Origin: Hydractinia symbiolongicarpus
Lineage: Eukaryota; Cnidaria; Hydrozoa; Anthoathecata; Hydractiniidae
Direction of reading: 5' to 3'
DNA length: 64,000 bases
Assembly: GCF_029227915.1 (NCBI RefSeq)
Contig: NC_079879.1
Location: 28,526,501 to 28,590,500, forward strand
The translations under genes and the position numbers were made by a program. This document shows, piece by piece, positions 1 to 11,029 of the stretch. The notes beneath the pieces were generated by a model. That model saw nothing but the letters and a program-made list of their open reading frames with translations. It searched no databases and was not told the DNA's origin. Within the stretch, counting starts at the first letter, position 1. Each line of letters starts with the position of its first letter.

Positions 1-1
1 T

Positions 2-19
2 GTATACTTTTGACTATAC
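2..19. other. Short dyad symmetry at monomer start
   Basis: GTATA at 2-6 is the reverse complement of TATAC at 15-19, with 8 nt between them. The pair is present in nearly all monomers. In the 'gagtatac' variants, for example 3652-3669, it becomes two full GTATAC palindromes flanking a 6-nt spacer. Extrusion or protein binding is not shown. Confidence 0.6.
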
Positions 20-52
20 GGGCCGAGTCGGGGATTTACGGGAAGTCGCGGG
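20..52 (+). other. Putative G-quadruplex motif in the monomer (first example)
   Basis: Four G-runs lie on the plus strand at 20-22, 30-33, 40-42 and 50-52, separated by loops of 7, 6 and 7 nt. This fits the common G3+/N1-7 rule. In most other monomers the first loop is 8 nt, which fits only the relaxed rule. In the many monomers with 'cgcagg' instead of 'cgcggg', the fourth run is lost. Folding is inferred from pattern only. Confidence 0.55.
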
Positions 53-1419
53 TTTTCGTTTGCCGGCGATTAAACTTCTTTTATTCAGCGTGTCATCAAA
101 AATGAAAACATTTTTAAAAACTACAAGTCTCATGGGCTTTAGTGGTGAAATAATAATTTAAATAATCGTTCGGGAAATGAGTTTACACCCTGGGTACTTT
201 CTTTGTATACTTTTGACTTTACAGGCCGAGTCCGGGATTTACGGGAAATCGCAGGTTTTCGTTTGCCGGCGATTAAACTTCTTTTATTCAGCGTCTCATC
301 AAAAATGAAAACAAGTTTGAAGACTACAAGTCTCATGCGTTTTAGTGGTGAAAAAATAATTTAAAAAATCGTTCGGGAAATGAGTTTACTCCCTGGGTAC
401 TTTCTTTGTATACTTTTGACTATACGGGCCAAGCCCGGGATTTACGGGAAATCGCGGGTTTTCGTTTGCCGGCGATTAAACCACTTTCATTAAGCGTCTC
501 ATCAAAAATGAAAACATTTCTGAAAACTACAAGTCTCATGCGTTTTAGTGGTGAAAAAATAATTTAAAAAATCGTTCGGGAAATGAGTTTACTCCCTGGT
601 ACTTTCTTTGTATACTTTTGACTATACGGGCCGAGTCCGGGATTTACGGGAAATCGCGGGTTTTCGTTTGCCGGCGATCAAACTTCTTTTATTCAGCGTC
701 TCATCAAAAATGAAAACATTTTTAAAAACTACAAGTCTCATGCGTTTTGGTGGTGAAAAAATAATTTAAAAAATCGTTCGGGAAATGAGTTTACTCCCTG
801 GGTACTTTCTTTGTATACTTTTGCCTATACGGGCCAAGCCCGGGATTTACGGGAAATCGCGGGTTTTCGTTTGCCGGCGATTAAACCACTTTCATTAAGC
901 GTCTCATCAAAAATGAAAACATTTTTAAAAACTACAAGTCTCATGGGCTTTAGTGGTGAAATAATAATTTAAATAATCGTTCGGGAAATGAGTTTACACC
1001 CTGGGTACTTTCTTTGTATACTTTTGACTTTACAGGCCGAGTCCGGGATTTACGGGAAATCGCAGGTTTTCGTTTGCCGCGATTAAACTTCTTTTATTCA
1101 GCGTCTCATCAAAAATGAAAACAATTTTGAAGACTACAAGTCTCATGCGTTTTAGTGGTGAAAAAATAATTTAAAAAATCGTTCGGGAAATGAGTTTACT
1201 CCCTGGGTACTTTCTTTGTATACTTTTGACTATACGGGCCAAGCCCGGGATTTACGGGAAATCGCGGGTTTTCGTTTGCCGGCGATTAAACCACTTTCAT
1301 TAAGCGTCTCATCAAAAATGAAAACATTTCTGAAAACTACAAGTCTCATGCGTTTTAGTGGTGAAAAAATAATTTAAAAAATCGTTCGGGAAATGAGTTT
1401 ACTCCCTGGGTACTTTCTT

Positions 1420-1620
1420 TGTATACTTTTGACTATACGGGCCGAGTCCGGGATTTACGGGAAATCGCAGGTTTTTGTTTGCCGGCAATTAAACTTCTTT
1501 TATTCAGCGTCTCATCAAAAATGAAAACATTTTTGATAACTACAAAACTCATGCGTTTTGGGGGGGAAAGTAATATAAAAAATCGTTTGGGAAATGAGTT
1601 TACTCCCTGGGTACTTTCTT
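1420..1620 (+). repeat. G7 monomer, 201 bp (type example)
   Basis: A run of seven G at 1560-1566 replaces the usual 'tttagtggtg', and the following block reads 'aaagtaatataaaa'. The monomer is 201 bp, two bases short. I find nine copies of the G7 tract, at 1560, 3791, 6224, 8252, 10279, 26177, 60466, 61682 and 63507. All are in class A zones and all have exactly seven G. Because 201 is divisible by 3, this is the variant that lets an open frame run on into the next monomer. Confidence 0.85.
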
Positions 1621-1831
1621 TGTATACTTTTGACTATACGGGCCGAGTCCGGGATTTACGGGGAGTCGCGGGTTTTCGTTTGCCGGCGATTAAACTTCTT
1701 TTATTCAGCGTCTCATCAAAAATGAAAGCATTTTTGAAAACTACAAGTCTCATGCGTTTTAGTGGTGAAAACATAATTTAAAAAATCGTTTTGGAAATGA
1801 GTTTACTCACAGGGTACTTTCTTTGTATACA

Positions 1832-1845
1832 TTCGACTATACGGG
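1832..1845 (+). other. CENP-B-box-like sequence, one base short (first of many)
   Basis: Monomers whose start reads 'tatacattcgac' carry TTCG, then six bases, then CGGG. The known mammalian CENP-B box core is TTCG-N4-A-N2-CGGG, i.e. seven bases between the two half-motifs. Here the spacing is TTCG-N3-A-N2-CGGG. The other monomers have TTTG in place of TTCG. The attcg monomers recur at fixed HOR positions (e.g. 1824, 4055, 6488). It could be coincidence. Confidence 0.35.
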
Positions 1846-2229
1846 CCAAGCCCGGGATTTACGGGAAATCGCGGGTTTTCGTTTGCCGGCGATTAAACCA
1901 CTTTCATTAAGCGTCTCATCAAAAATGAAAACATTTCTGAAAACTACAAGTATCATGCGTTTTAGTGGTGAAAAATTAATTTAAAAAATCGTTCTGGAAA
2001 TGAGTTTACTCACGGGGTACTTTTTTTGTATACATTCGACTATACGGGCCAAGCCCGGGATTTATGGGAAATCGCGGGTTTTCGTTTGCCGGCGATTAAA
2101 CCTCTTTTATTCAGCGTCTCATCAAAAATGAAAACATTTTTGAAAACTACAAGACTCATGCGTTTTAGTGGTGAAAAAATAATTTAAAAAATCGTTCGGG
2201 AAATGAGTTCACTCCCTGGGTACTTTCTT

Positions 2230-4460
2230 TGTATACTTTTGACTATACGGGCCGAGTCGGGGATTTACGGGAAGTCGCGGGTTTTCGTTTGCCGGCGATT
2301 AAACTTCTTTTATTCAGCGTGTCATCAAAAATGAAAACATTTTTAAAAACTACAAGTCTCATGGGCTTTAGTGGTGAAATAATAATTTAAATAATCGTTC
2401 GGGAAATGAGTTTACACCCTGGGTACTTTCTTTGTATACTTTTGACTTTACAGGCCGAGTCCGGGATTTACGGGAAATCGCAGGTTTTCGTTTGCCGGCG
2501 ATTAAACTTCTTTTATTCAGCGTCTCATCAAAAATGAAAACAAGTTTGAAGACTACAAGTCTCATGCGTTTTAGTGGTGAAAAAATAATTTAAAAAATCG
2601 TTCGGGAAATGAGTTTACTCCCTGGGTACTTTCTTTGTATACTTTTGACTATACGGGCCAAGCCCGGGATTTACGGGAAATCGCGGGTTTTCGTTTGCCG
2701 GCGATTAAACCACTTTCATTAAGCGTCTCATCAAAAATGAAAACATTTCTGAAAACTACAAGTCTCATGCGTTTTAGTGGTGAAAAAATAATTTAAAAAA
2801 TCGTTCGGGAAATGAGTTTACTCCCTGGGTACTTTCTTTGTACACTTTTGACTATACGGGCCGAGTCCGGGATTTACGGGAAATCGCGGGTTTTCGTTTG
2901 CCGGCGATCAAACTTCTTTTATTCAGCGTCTCATTAAAAATGAAAACATTTTTAAAAACTACAAGTCTCATGCGTTTTGGTGGTGAAAAAATAATTTAAA
3001 AAATCGTTCGGGAAATGAGTTTACTCCCTGGGTACTTTCTTTGTATACTTTTGCCTATACGGGCCAAGCCCGGGATTTACGGGAAATCGCGGGTTTTCGT
3101 TTGCCGGCGATTAAACCACTTTCATTAAGCGTCTCATCAAAAATGAAAACATTTCTGAAAACTACAAGTCTCATGCGTTTTAGTGGTGAAAAAATAATTT
3201 AAAAAATCGTTCGGGAAATGAGTTTACTCCCTGGGTACTTTCTTTGTATACTTTTGACTATTCGGGCCGAGTCCGGGATTTACGGGAAATCGCGGGTTTT
3301 CGTTTGCCGGCGATTAAACTTCTTTTATTCAGCGTCTCATCAAAAATGAAAACATTTTAAAAAACTACAAGTCTCATGGGCTTTAGTGGTGAAATAATAA
3401 TTTAAAAAATCGTTTGGGAAGTTAGTTTACTCCCTGGGTACTTTCTTTGTATACTTTTGACTATACGGGCCGAGTCCGGGATTTACGGGAAATCGCAGGT
3501 TTTCGTTTGCCGGCGATTAAACTTCTTTTATACAGCGTCTCATCAAAAATGAAAACATTTTTGAAAACTACAATTCTCATGCGTTTTAGTGGTGAAAAAA
3601 TAAATTAAAAAATCGTTCGGGAAATAAGTTTACTCCCTGGGTACTTTCTTTGTATACTTTTGAGTATACGTGCCGAGTCCGGGATTTACGGGAAATCGCA
3701 GGTTTTTGTTTGCCGGCAATTAAACTTCTTTTATTCAGCGTCTCATCAAAAATGAAAACATTTTTGATAACTACAAAACTCATGCGTTTTGGGGGGGAAA
3801 GTAATATAAAAAATCGTTTGGGAAATGAGTTTACTCCCTGGGTACTTTCTTTGTATACTTTTGACTATACGGGCCGAGTCCGGGATTTACGGGGAGTCGC
3901 GGGTTTTCGTTTGCCGGCGATTAAACTTCTTTTATTCAGCGTCTCATCAAAAATGAAAGCATTTTTGAAAACTACAAGTCTCATGCGTTTTAGTGGTGAA
4001 AACATAATTTAAAAAATCGTTTTGGAAATGAGTTTACTCACAGGGTACTTTCTTTGTATACATTCGACTATACGGGCCAAGCCCGGGATTTACGGGAAAT
4101 CGCGGGTTTTCGTTTGCCGGCGATTAAACCACTTTCATTAAGCGTCTCATCAAAAATGAAAACATTTCTGAAAACTACAAGTATCATGCGTTTTAGTGGT
4201 GAAAAATTAATTTAAAAAATCGTTCTGGAAATGAGTTTACTCACGGGGTACTTTTTTTGTATACATTCGACTATACGGGCCAAGCCCGGGATTTATGGGA
4301 AATCGCGGGTTTTCGTTTGCCGGCGATTAAACCTCTTTTATTCAGCGTCTCATCAAAAATGAAAACATTTTTGAAAACTACAAGACTCATGCGTTTTAGT
4401 GGTGAAAAAATAATTTAAAAAATCGTTCGGGAAATGAGTTCACTCCCTGGGTACTTTCTT
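2230..4460 (+). repeat. Class A higher-order unit, copy 2 (11 monomers, 2,231 bp)
   Basis: It opens with the same monomers as the unit at 1, and 3652-4460 matches 1421-2229 closely. It differs in the middle: monomers at 3245 ('acattttaaaaaac', 'gggaagttag') and 3448 ('aaataaattaaaa', 'gggaaataag') replace the two that lie at 1015 and 1217 in copy 1. The unit is therefore a shuffled relative, not a simple duplicate. Confidence 0.83.
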
Positions 4461-6690
4461 TGTATACTTTTGACTATACGGGCCGAATCGGGGATTTACG
4501 GGAAGTCGCGGGTTTTCGTTTGCCGGCGATTAAACTTCTTTTATTCAGCGTGTCATCAAAAATGAAAACATTTTTAAAAACTACAAGTCTCATGGGCTTT
4601 AGTGGTGAAATAATAATTTAAATAATCGTTCGGGAAATGAGTTTACACCCTGGGTACTTTCTTTGTATACTTTTGACTTTACAGGCCGAGTCCGGGATTT
4701 ACGGGAAATCGCAGGTTTTCGTTTGCCGGCGATTAAACTTCTTTTATTCAGCGTCTCATCAAAAATGAAAACAAGTTTGAAGACTACAAGTCTCATGCGT
4801 TTTAGTGGTGAAAAAATAATTTAAAAAATCGTTCGGGAAATGAGTTTACTCCCTGGGTACTTTCTTTGTATACTTTTGACTATACGGGCCAAGCCCGGGA
4901 TTTACGGGAAATCGCGGGTTTTCGTTTGCCGGCGATTAAACCACTTTCATTAAGCGTCTCATCAAAAATGAAAACATTTCTGAAAACTACAAGTCTCATG
5001 CGTTTTAGTGGTGAAAAAATAATTTAAAAAATCGTTCGGGAAATGAGTTTACTCCCTGGGTACTTTCTTTGTATACTTTTGACTATACGGGCCGAGTCCG
5101 GGATTTACGGGAAATCGCGGGTTTTCGTTTACCGGCGATTAAACCACTTTCATTAAGCGTCTCATCAAAAATGAAAACATTTTTAAAAACTACAAGTCTC
5201 ATGGGCTTTAGTGGTGAAATAATAATTTAAATAATCGTTCGGGAAATGAGTTTACACCCTGGGTACTTTCTTTGTATACTTTTGACTTTACAGGCCGAGT
5301 CCGGGATTTACGGGAAATCGCAGGTTTTCGTTTGCCGCGATTAAACTTCTTTTATTCAGCGTCTCATCAAAAATGAAAACAATTTTGAAGACTACAAGTC
5401 TCATGCGTTTTAGTGGTGAAAAAATAATTTAAAAAATCGTTCGGGAAATGAGTTTACTCCCTGGGTACTTTCTTTGTATACTTTTGACTATACGGGCCAA
5501 GCCCGGGATTTACGGGAAATCGCGGGTTTTCGTTTGCCGGCGATTAAACCACTTTCATTAAGCGTCTCATCAAAAATGAAAACATTTCTGAAAACTACAA
5601 GTCTCATGCGTTTTAGTGGTGAAAAAATAATTTAAAAAATCGTTCGGGAAATGAGTTTACTCCCTGGGTACTTTCTTTGTATACTTTTGACTATACGGGC
5701 CGAGTCCGGGATTTACGGGAAATCGCGGGTTTTCGTTTGCCGGCGATTAAACTTCTTTTATTCAGCGTCTCATCAAAAATGAAAACATTTTAAAAAACTA
5801 CAAGTCTCATGGGCTTTAGTGGTGAAATAATAATTTAAAAAATCGTTTGGGAAGTTAGTTTACTCCCTGGGTACTTTCTTTGTATACTTTTGACTATACG
5901 GGCCGAGTCCGGGATTTACGGGAAATCGCAGGTTTTCGTTTGCCGGCGATTAAACTTCTTTTATTCAGCGTCTCATCAAAAATGAAAACATTTTTGAAAA
6001 CTACAATTCTCATGCGTTTTAGTGGTGAAAAAATAAATTAAAAAATCGTTCGGGAAATAAGTTTACTCCCTGGGTACTTTCTTTGTATACTTTTGAGTAT
6101 ACGTGCCGAGTCCGGGATTTACGGGAAATCGAAGGTTTTTGTTTGCCGGCAATTAAACTTCTTTTATTCAGCGTCTCATCAAAAATGAAAACATTTTTGA
6201 TAACTACAAAACTCATGCGTTTTGGGGGGGAAAGTAATATAAAAAATCGTTTGGGAAATGAGTTTACTCCCTGGGTACTTTCTTTGTATACTTTTGACTA
6301 TACGGGCCGAGTCCGGGATTTACGGGGAGTCGCGGGTTTTCGTTTGCCGGCGATTAAACTTCTTTTATTCAGCGTCTCATCAAAAATGAAAGCATTTTTG
6401 AAAACTACAAGTCTCATGCGTTTTAGTGGTGAAAACATAATTTAAAAAATCGTTTTGGAAATGAGTTTACTCACAGGGTACTTTCTTTGTATACATTCGA
6501 CTATACGGGCCAAGCCCGGGATTTACGGGAAATCGCGGGTTTTCGTTTGCCGGCGATTAAACCACTTTCATTAAGCGTCTCATCAAAAATGAAAACATTT
6601 CTGAAAACTACAAGTATCATGCGTTTTAGTGGTGAAAAATTAATTTAAAAAATCGTTCGGGAAATGAGTTTACTCCCTGGGTACTTTCTT
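4461..6690 (+). repeat. Class A higher-order unit, copy 3 (11 monomers, 2,230 bp)
   Basis: The first three monomers (4461, 4664, 4867) match those of copies 1 and 2. The monomer at 5070 is a hybrid: a 'gccgagtcc' first half joined to a second part that ends like monomer 1. Monomers at 5273 and 5475 follow copy 1, and those at 5678 and 5881 follow copy 2. The G7 monomer is at 6084. The unit runs directly into the 10-monomer repeat described next. Confidence 0.8.
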
Positions 6691-7705
6691 TGTATACTTT
6701 TGACTATACGGGCCGAGTCCGGGATTTACGGGAAATCGCGGGTTTTCGTTTGCCGGCGATTAAACCACTTTCATTAAGCGTCTCATCAAAAATGAAAACA
6801 TTTCTGAAAACTACAAGTCTCATGCGTTTTAGTGGTGAAAAAATAATTTAAAAATTCGTTCGGGAAATAAGTTTACTCACTGGGTACTTTCTTTGTATAC
6901 TTTTGACTATACGGGCCGAGTCCGGGATTTACGGGAAATCGCGGGTTTTCGTTTGCCGGCGATTAAACTTCTTTTATTCAGCGTCTCATCAAAAATGAAA
7001 ACATTTTAAAAAACTACAAGTCTCATGGGCTTTAGTGGTGAAATAATAATTTAAAAAATCGTTTGGGAAGTTAGTTTACTCCCTGGGTACTTTCTTTGTA
7101 TACTTTTGACTATACGGGCCGAGTCCGGGATTTACGGGGAGTCGCGGGTTTTCGTTTGCCGGCGATTAAACTTCTTTTATTCAGCGTCTCATCAAAAATG
7201 AAAGCATTTTTGAAAACTACAAGTCTTATGCGTTTTAGTGGTGAAAACATAATTTAAAAAATCGTTTTGGAAATGAGTTTACTCACAGGGTACTTTCTTT
7301 GTATACATTCGACTATACGGGCCAAGCCCGGGATTTACGGGAAATCGCGGGTTTTCGTTTGCCGGCGATTAAACCACTTTCATTAAGCGTCTCATCAAAA
7401 ATGAAAACATTTCTGAAAACTACAAGTATCATGCGTTTTAGTGGTGAAAAATTAATTTAAAAAATCGTTCGGGAAATGAGTTTACTCCCTGGGTACTTTC
7501 TTTGTATACTTTTGACTATACGGGCCGAGTCCGGGATTTACGGGAAATCGCGGGTTTTCGTTTGCCGGCGATTAAACCACTTTCATTAAGCGTCTCATCA
7601 AAAATGAAAACATTTCTGAAAACTACAAGTCTCATGCGTTTTAGTGGTGAAAAAATAATTTAAAAATTCGTTCGGGAAATAAGTTTACTCACTGGGTACT
7701 TTCTT
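5678..7705 (+). repeat. 10-monomer HOR, copy 1 (2,028 bp)
   Basis: The ordered set (monomers with 'acattttaaaaaac', 'aaataaatta', G7, 'ggggag', 'attcg', 'aaaaattcg', and so on) recurs at a 2,028-bp offset. It overlaps the end of the 11-monomer copy 3, so the unit can be phased either way. A 4-monomer sub-period is visible inside: the 'ggggag' monomer recurs at 6285 and 7097. Confidence 0.82.
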
Positions 7706-9732
7706 TGTATACTTTTGACTATACGGGCCGAGTCCGGGATTTACGGGAAATCGCGGGTTTTCGTTTGCCGGCGATTAAACTTCTTTTATTCAGCGTCTCA
7801 GCAAAAATGAAAACATTTTAAAAAACTACAAGTCTCATGGGCTTTAGTGGTGAAATAATAATTTAAAAAATCGTTTGGGAAGTTAGTTTACTCCCTGGGT
7901 ACTTTCTTTGTATACTTTTGACTATACGGGCCGAGTCCGGGATTTACGGGAAATCGCAGGTTTTCGTTTGCCGGCGATTAAACTTCTTTTATTCAGCGTC
8001 TCATCAAAAATGAAAACATTTTTGAAAACTACAATTCTCATGCGTTTTAGTGGTGAAAAAATAAATTAAAAAATCGTTCGGGAAATAAGTTTACTCCCTG
8101 GGTACTTTCTTTGTATACTTTTGAGTATACGTGCCGAGTCCGGGATTTACGGGAAATCGAAGGTTTTTGTTTGCCGGCAATTAAACTTCTTTTATTCAGC
8201 GTCTCATCAAAAATGAAAACATTTTTGATAACTACAAAACTCATGCGTTTTGGGGGGGAAAGTAATATAAAAAATCGTTTGGGAAATGAGTTTACTCCCT
8301 GGGTACTTTCTTTGTATACTTTTGACTATACGGGCCGAGTCCGGGATTTACGGGGAGTCGCGGGTTTTCGTTTGCCGGCGATTAAACTTCTTTTATTCAG
8401 CGTCTCATCAAAAATGAAAGCATTTTTGAAAACTACAAGTCTCATGCGTTTTAGTGGTGAAAACATAATTTAAAAAATCGTTTTGGAAATGAGTTTACTC
8501 ACAGGGTACTTTCTTTGTATACATTCGACTATACGGGCCAAGCCCGGGATTTACGGGAAATCGCGGGTTTTCGTTTGCCGGCGATTAAACCACTTTCATT
8601 AAGCGTCTCATCAAAAATGAAAACATTTCTGAAAACTACAAGTATCATGCGTTTTAGTGGTGAAAAATTAATTTAAAAAATCGTTCGGGAAATGAGTTTA
8701 CTCCCTGGGTACTTTCTTTGTATACTTTTGACTATACGGGCCGAGTCCGGGATTTACGGGAAATCGCGGGTTTTCGTTTGCCGGCGATTAAACCACTTTC
8801 ATTAAGCGTCTCATCAAAAATGAAAACATTTCTGAAAACTACAAGTCTCATGCGTTTTAGTGGTGAAAAAATAATTTAAAAATTCGTTCGGGAAATAAGT
8901 TTACTCACTGGGTACTTTCTTTGTATACTTTTGACTATACGGGCCGAGTCCGGGATTTACGGGAAATCGCGGGTTTTCGTTTGCCGGCGATTAAACTTCT
9001 TTTATTCAGCGTCTCATCAAAAATGAAAACATTTTAAAAAACTACAAGTCTCATGGGCTTTAGTGGTGAAATAATAATTTAAAAAATCGTTTGGGAAGTT
9101 AGTTTACTCCCTGGGTACTTTCTTTGTATACTTTTGACTATACGGGCCGAGTCCGGGATTTACGGGGAGTCGCGGGTTTTCGTTTGCCGGCGATTAAACT
9201 TCTTTTATTCAGCGTCTCATCAAAAATGAAAGCATTTTTGAAAACTACAAGTCTTATGCGTTTTAGTGGTGAAAACATAATTTAAAAAATCGTTTTGGAA
9301 ATGAGTTTACTCACAGGGTACTTTCTTTGTATACATTCGACTATACGGGCCAAGCCCGGGATTTACGGGAAATCGCGGGTTTTCGTTTGCCGGCGATTAA
9401 ACCACTTTCATTAAGCGTCTCATCAAAAATGAAAACATTTCTGAAAACTACAAGTATCATGCGTTTTAGTGGTGAAAAATTAATTTAAAAAATCGTTCGG
9501 GAAATGAGTTTACTCCCTGGGTACTTTCTTTGTATACTTTTGACTATACGGGCCGAGTCCGGGATTTACGGGAAATCGCGGGTTTTCGTTTGCCGGCGAT
9601 TAAACCACTTTCATTAAGCGTCTCATCAAAAATGAAAACATTTCTGAAAACTACAAGTCTCATGCGTTTTAGTGGTGAAAAAATAATTTAAAAATTCGTT
9701 CGGGAAATAAGTTTACTCACTGGGTACTTTCT
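7706..9732 (+). repeat. 10-monomer HOR, copy 2
   Basis: It repeats 5678-7705 with few differences. The 'cagcaaaaatg' change in the first monomer of this copy (near 7799) recurs near 9827, so the next copy derives from this one. The G7 monomer is at 8112 (201 bp). Confidence 0.82.
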
Positions 9733-11029
9733 TTGTATACTTTTGACTATACGGGCCGAGTCCGGGATTTACGGGAAATCGCGGGTTTTCGTTTGCCGGC
9801 GATTAAACTTCTTTTATTCAGCGTCTCAGCAAAAATGAAAACATTTTAAAAAACTACAAGTCTCATGGGCTTTAGTGGTGAAATAATAATTTAAAAAATC
9901 GTTTGGGAAGTTAGTTTACTCCCTGGGTACTTTCTTTGTATACTTTTGACTATACGGGCCGAGTCCGGGATTTACGGGAAATCGCAGGTTTTCGTTTGCC
10001 GGCGATTAAACTTCTTTTATTCAGCGTCTCATCAAAAATGAAAACATTTTTGAAAACTACAATTCTCATGCGTTTTAGTGGTGAAAAAATAAATTAAAAA
10101 ATCGTGCGGAAATAAGTTTACTCCCTGGGTACTTTCTTTGTATACTTTTGAGTATACGTGCCGAGTCCGGGATTTACGGGAAATCGCAGGTTTTTGTTTG
10201 CCGGCAATTAAAATTCTTTTATTCAGCGTCTCATCAAAAATGAAAACATTTTTGATAACTACAAAACTCATGCGTTTTGGGGGGGAAAGTAATATAAAAA
10301 ATCGTTCGGGAAATGAGTTTACTCCCTGGGTACTTTCTTTGTATACTTTTGACTATACGGGCCGAGTCCGGGATTTACGGGGAGTCGCGGGTTTTCGTTT
10401 GCCGGCGATTAAACTTCTTTTATTCAGCGTCTCATCAAAAATGAAAGCATTTTTGAAAACTACAAGTCTCATGCGTTTTAGTGGTGAAAACATAATTTAA
10501 AAAATCGTTTTGGAAATGAGTTTACTCACAGGGTACTTTCTTTGTATACATTCGACTATACGGGCCAAGCCCGGGATTTACGGGAAATCGCGGGTTTTCG
10601 TTTGCCGGCGATTAAACCACTTTCATTAAGCGTCTCATCAAAAATGAAAACATTTCTGAAAACTACAAGTCTCATGCGTTTTAGTGGTGAAAAAATAATT
10701 TAAAAAATCGTTCGGGAAATGAGTTTACTCCCTGGGTACTTTCTTTGTATACTTTTGACTATACGGGCCGAGTCCGGGATTTACGGGAAATCGCGGGTTT
10801 TCGTTTGCCGGCGATTAAACCACTTTCATTAAGCGTCTCATCAAAAATGAAAACATTTCTGAAAACTACAAGTCTCATGCGTTTTAGTGGTGAAAAAATA
10901 ATTTAAAAATTCGTTCGGGAAATAAGTTTACTCACTGGGTACTTTCCTTGTATACTTTTGACTATACGGGCCAAGCCCGGGATTTACGGGAAATCGCGGG
11001 TTTTCGTTTGCCAGCGATTAAACCACTTT
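9733..11029 (+). repeat. 10-monomer HOR, partial copy 3, ending at the A-to-T boundary
   Basis: It follows copy 2 through the G7 monomer at 10139 and the attcg monomer near 10543. It diverges at the monomer starting 10949, which has 'ccttgtatac' and 'gccagcg'. A one-base deletion ('cgtgcggaaat') near 10104 shortens the offset to 2,027 bp. The stretch 10.14-11.3 kb matches 26.04-27.2 kb at a constant offset of 15,898 bp. Confidence 0.78.

Larger units (their letters stand above)
1..203 (+). repeat. Representative satellite monomer (203 bp) with internal layout
   Basis: Layout seen in this copy: a GTATA/TATAC dyad at 2-19; a G-rich segment with four G-runs at 20-52; a GCCGGC palindrome at 62-67; alternating A and T tracts at about 98-120; an A/T-rich block at about 148-167; then the conserved gaaatgagttta region leading into the next monomer. 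A hand count on a consensus monomer gives 77 G+C of 203 (about 38%) and 13 CpG dinucleotides against about 7 expected. Length 203 leaves remainder 2 on division by 3, so any reading frame shifts at each monomer boundary. Confidence 0.93.
1..2229 (+). repeat. Class A higher-order unit, copy 1 (11 monomers, 2,229 bp)
   Basis: Monomers start at 1, 204, 407, 609, 812, 1015, 1217, 1420, 1621, 1824 and 2027. Diagnostic members are the 'gtcgggg/aagtcg' monomer at 1, the 'ctttacaggcc' monomer at 204, the 'gatcaaac' monomer at 609, the 201-bp G7 monomer at 1420, the 'ggggagtcg' monomer at 1621, and the 'attcg' monomers at 1824 and 2027. The monomer at 812 is a hybrid: its first half is like 407 and its last part is like monomer 1. 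One-base deletions sit in the monomers at 407 and 1015. Confidence 0.85.

Noticed and set aside
1-24. GTATAC / TATA-like sequences as promoters
   Set aside because: They are part of every monomer; no start site, downstream gene or transcript evidence accompanies them.
1419-1781. Plus-strand open frames of 100-121 codons (e.g. 1419, 3650, 20351, 59107) as protein genes
   Set aside because: They start at TTG, not ATG. They are just two monomers read through because a 200-201-bp monomer or a stop-losing variant keeps the frame. The encoded residues change with each satellite subtype, and there is no recognisable domain.
1832-1845. A true CENP-B box
   Set aside because: The spacing between TTCG and CGGG is six bases, not seven, so the strict motif is not met; kept only as a motif-like finding.
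2368-2565. 65-codon ATG frames on the minus strand as small genes
   Set aside because: They occur in dozens of monomers, with frequent loss by indels and mostly non-synonymous differences; no promoter or codon constraint is seen.
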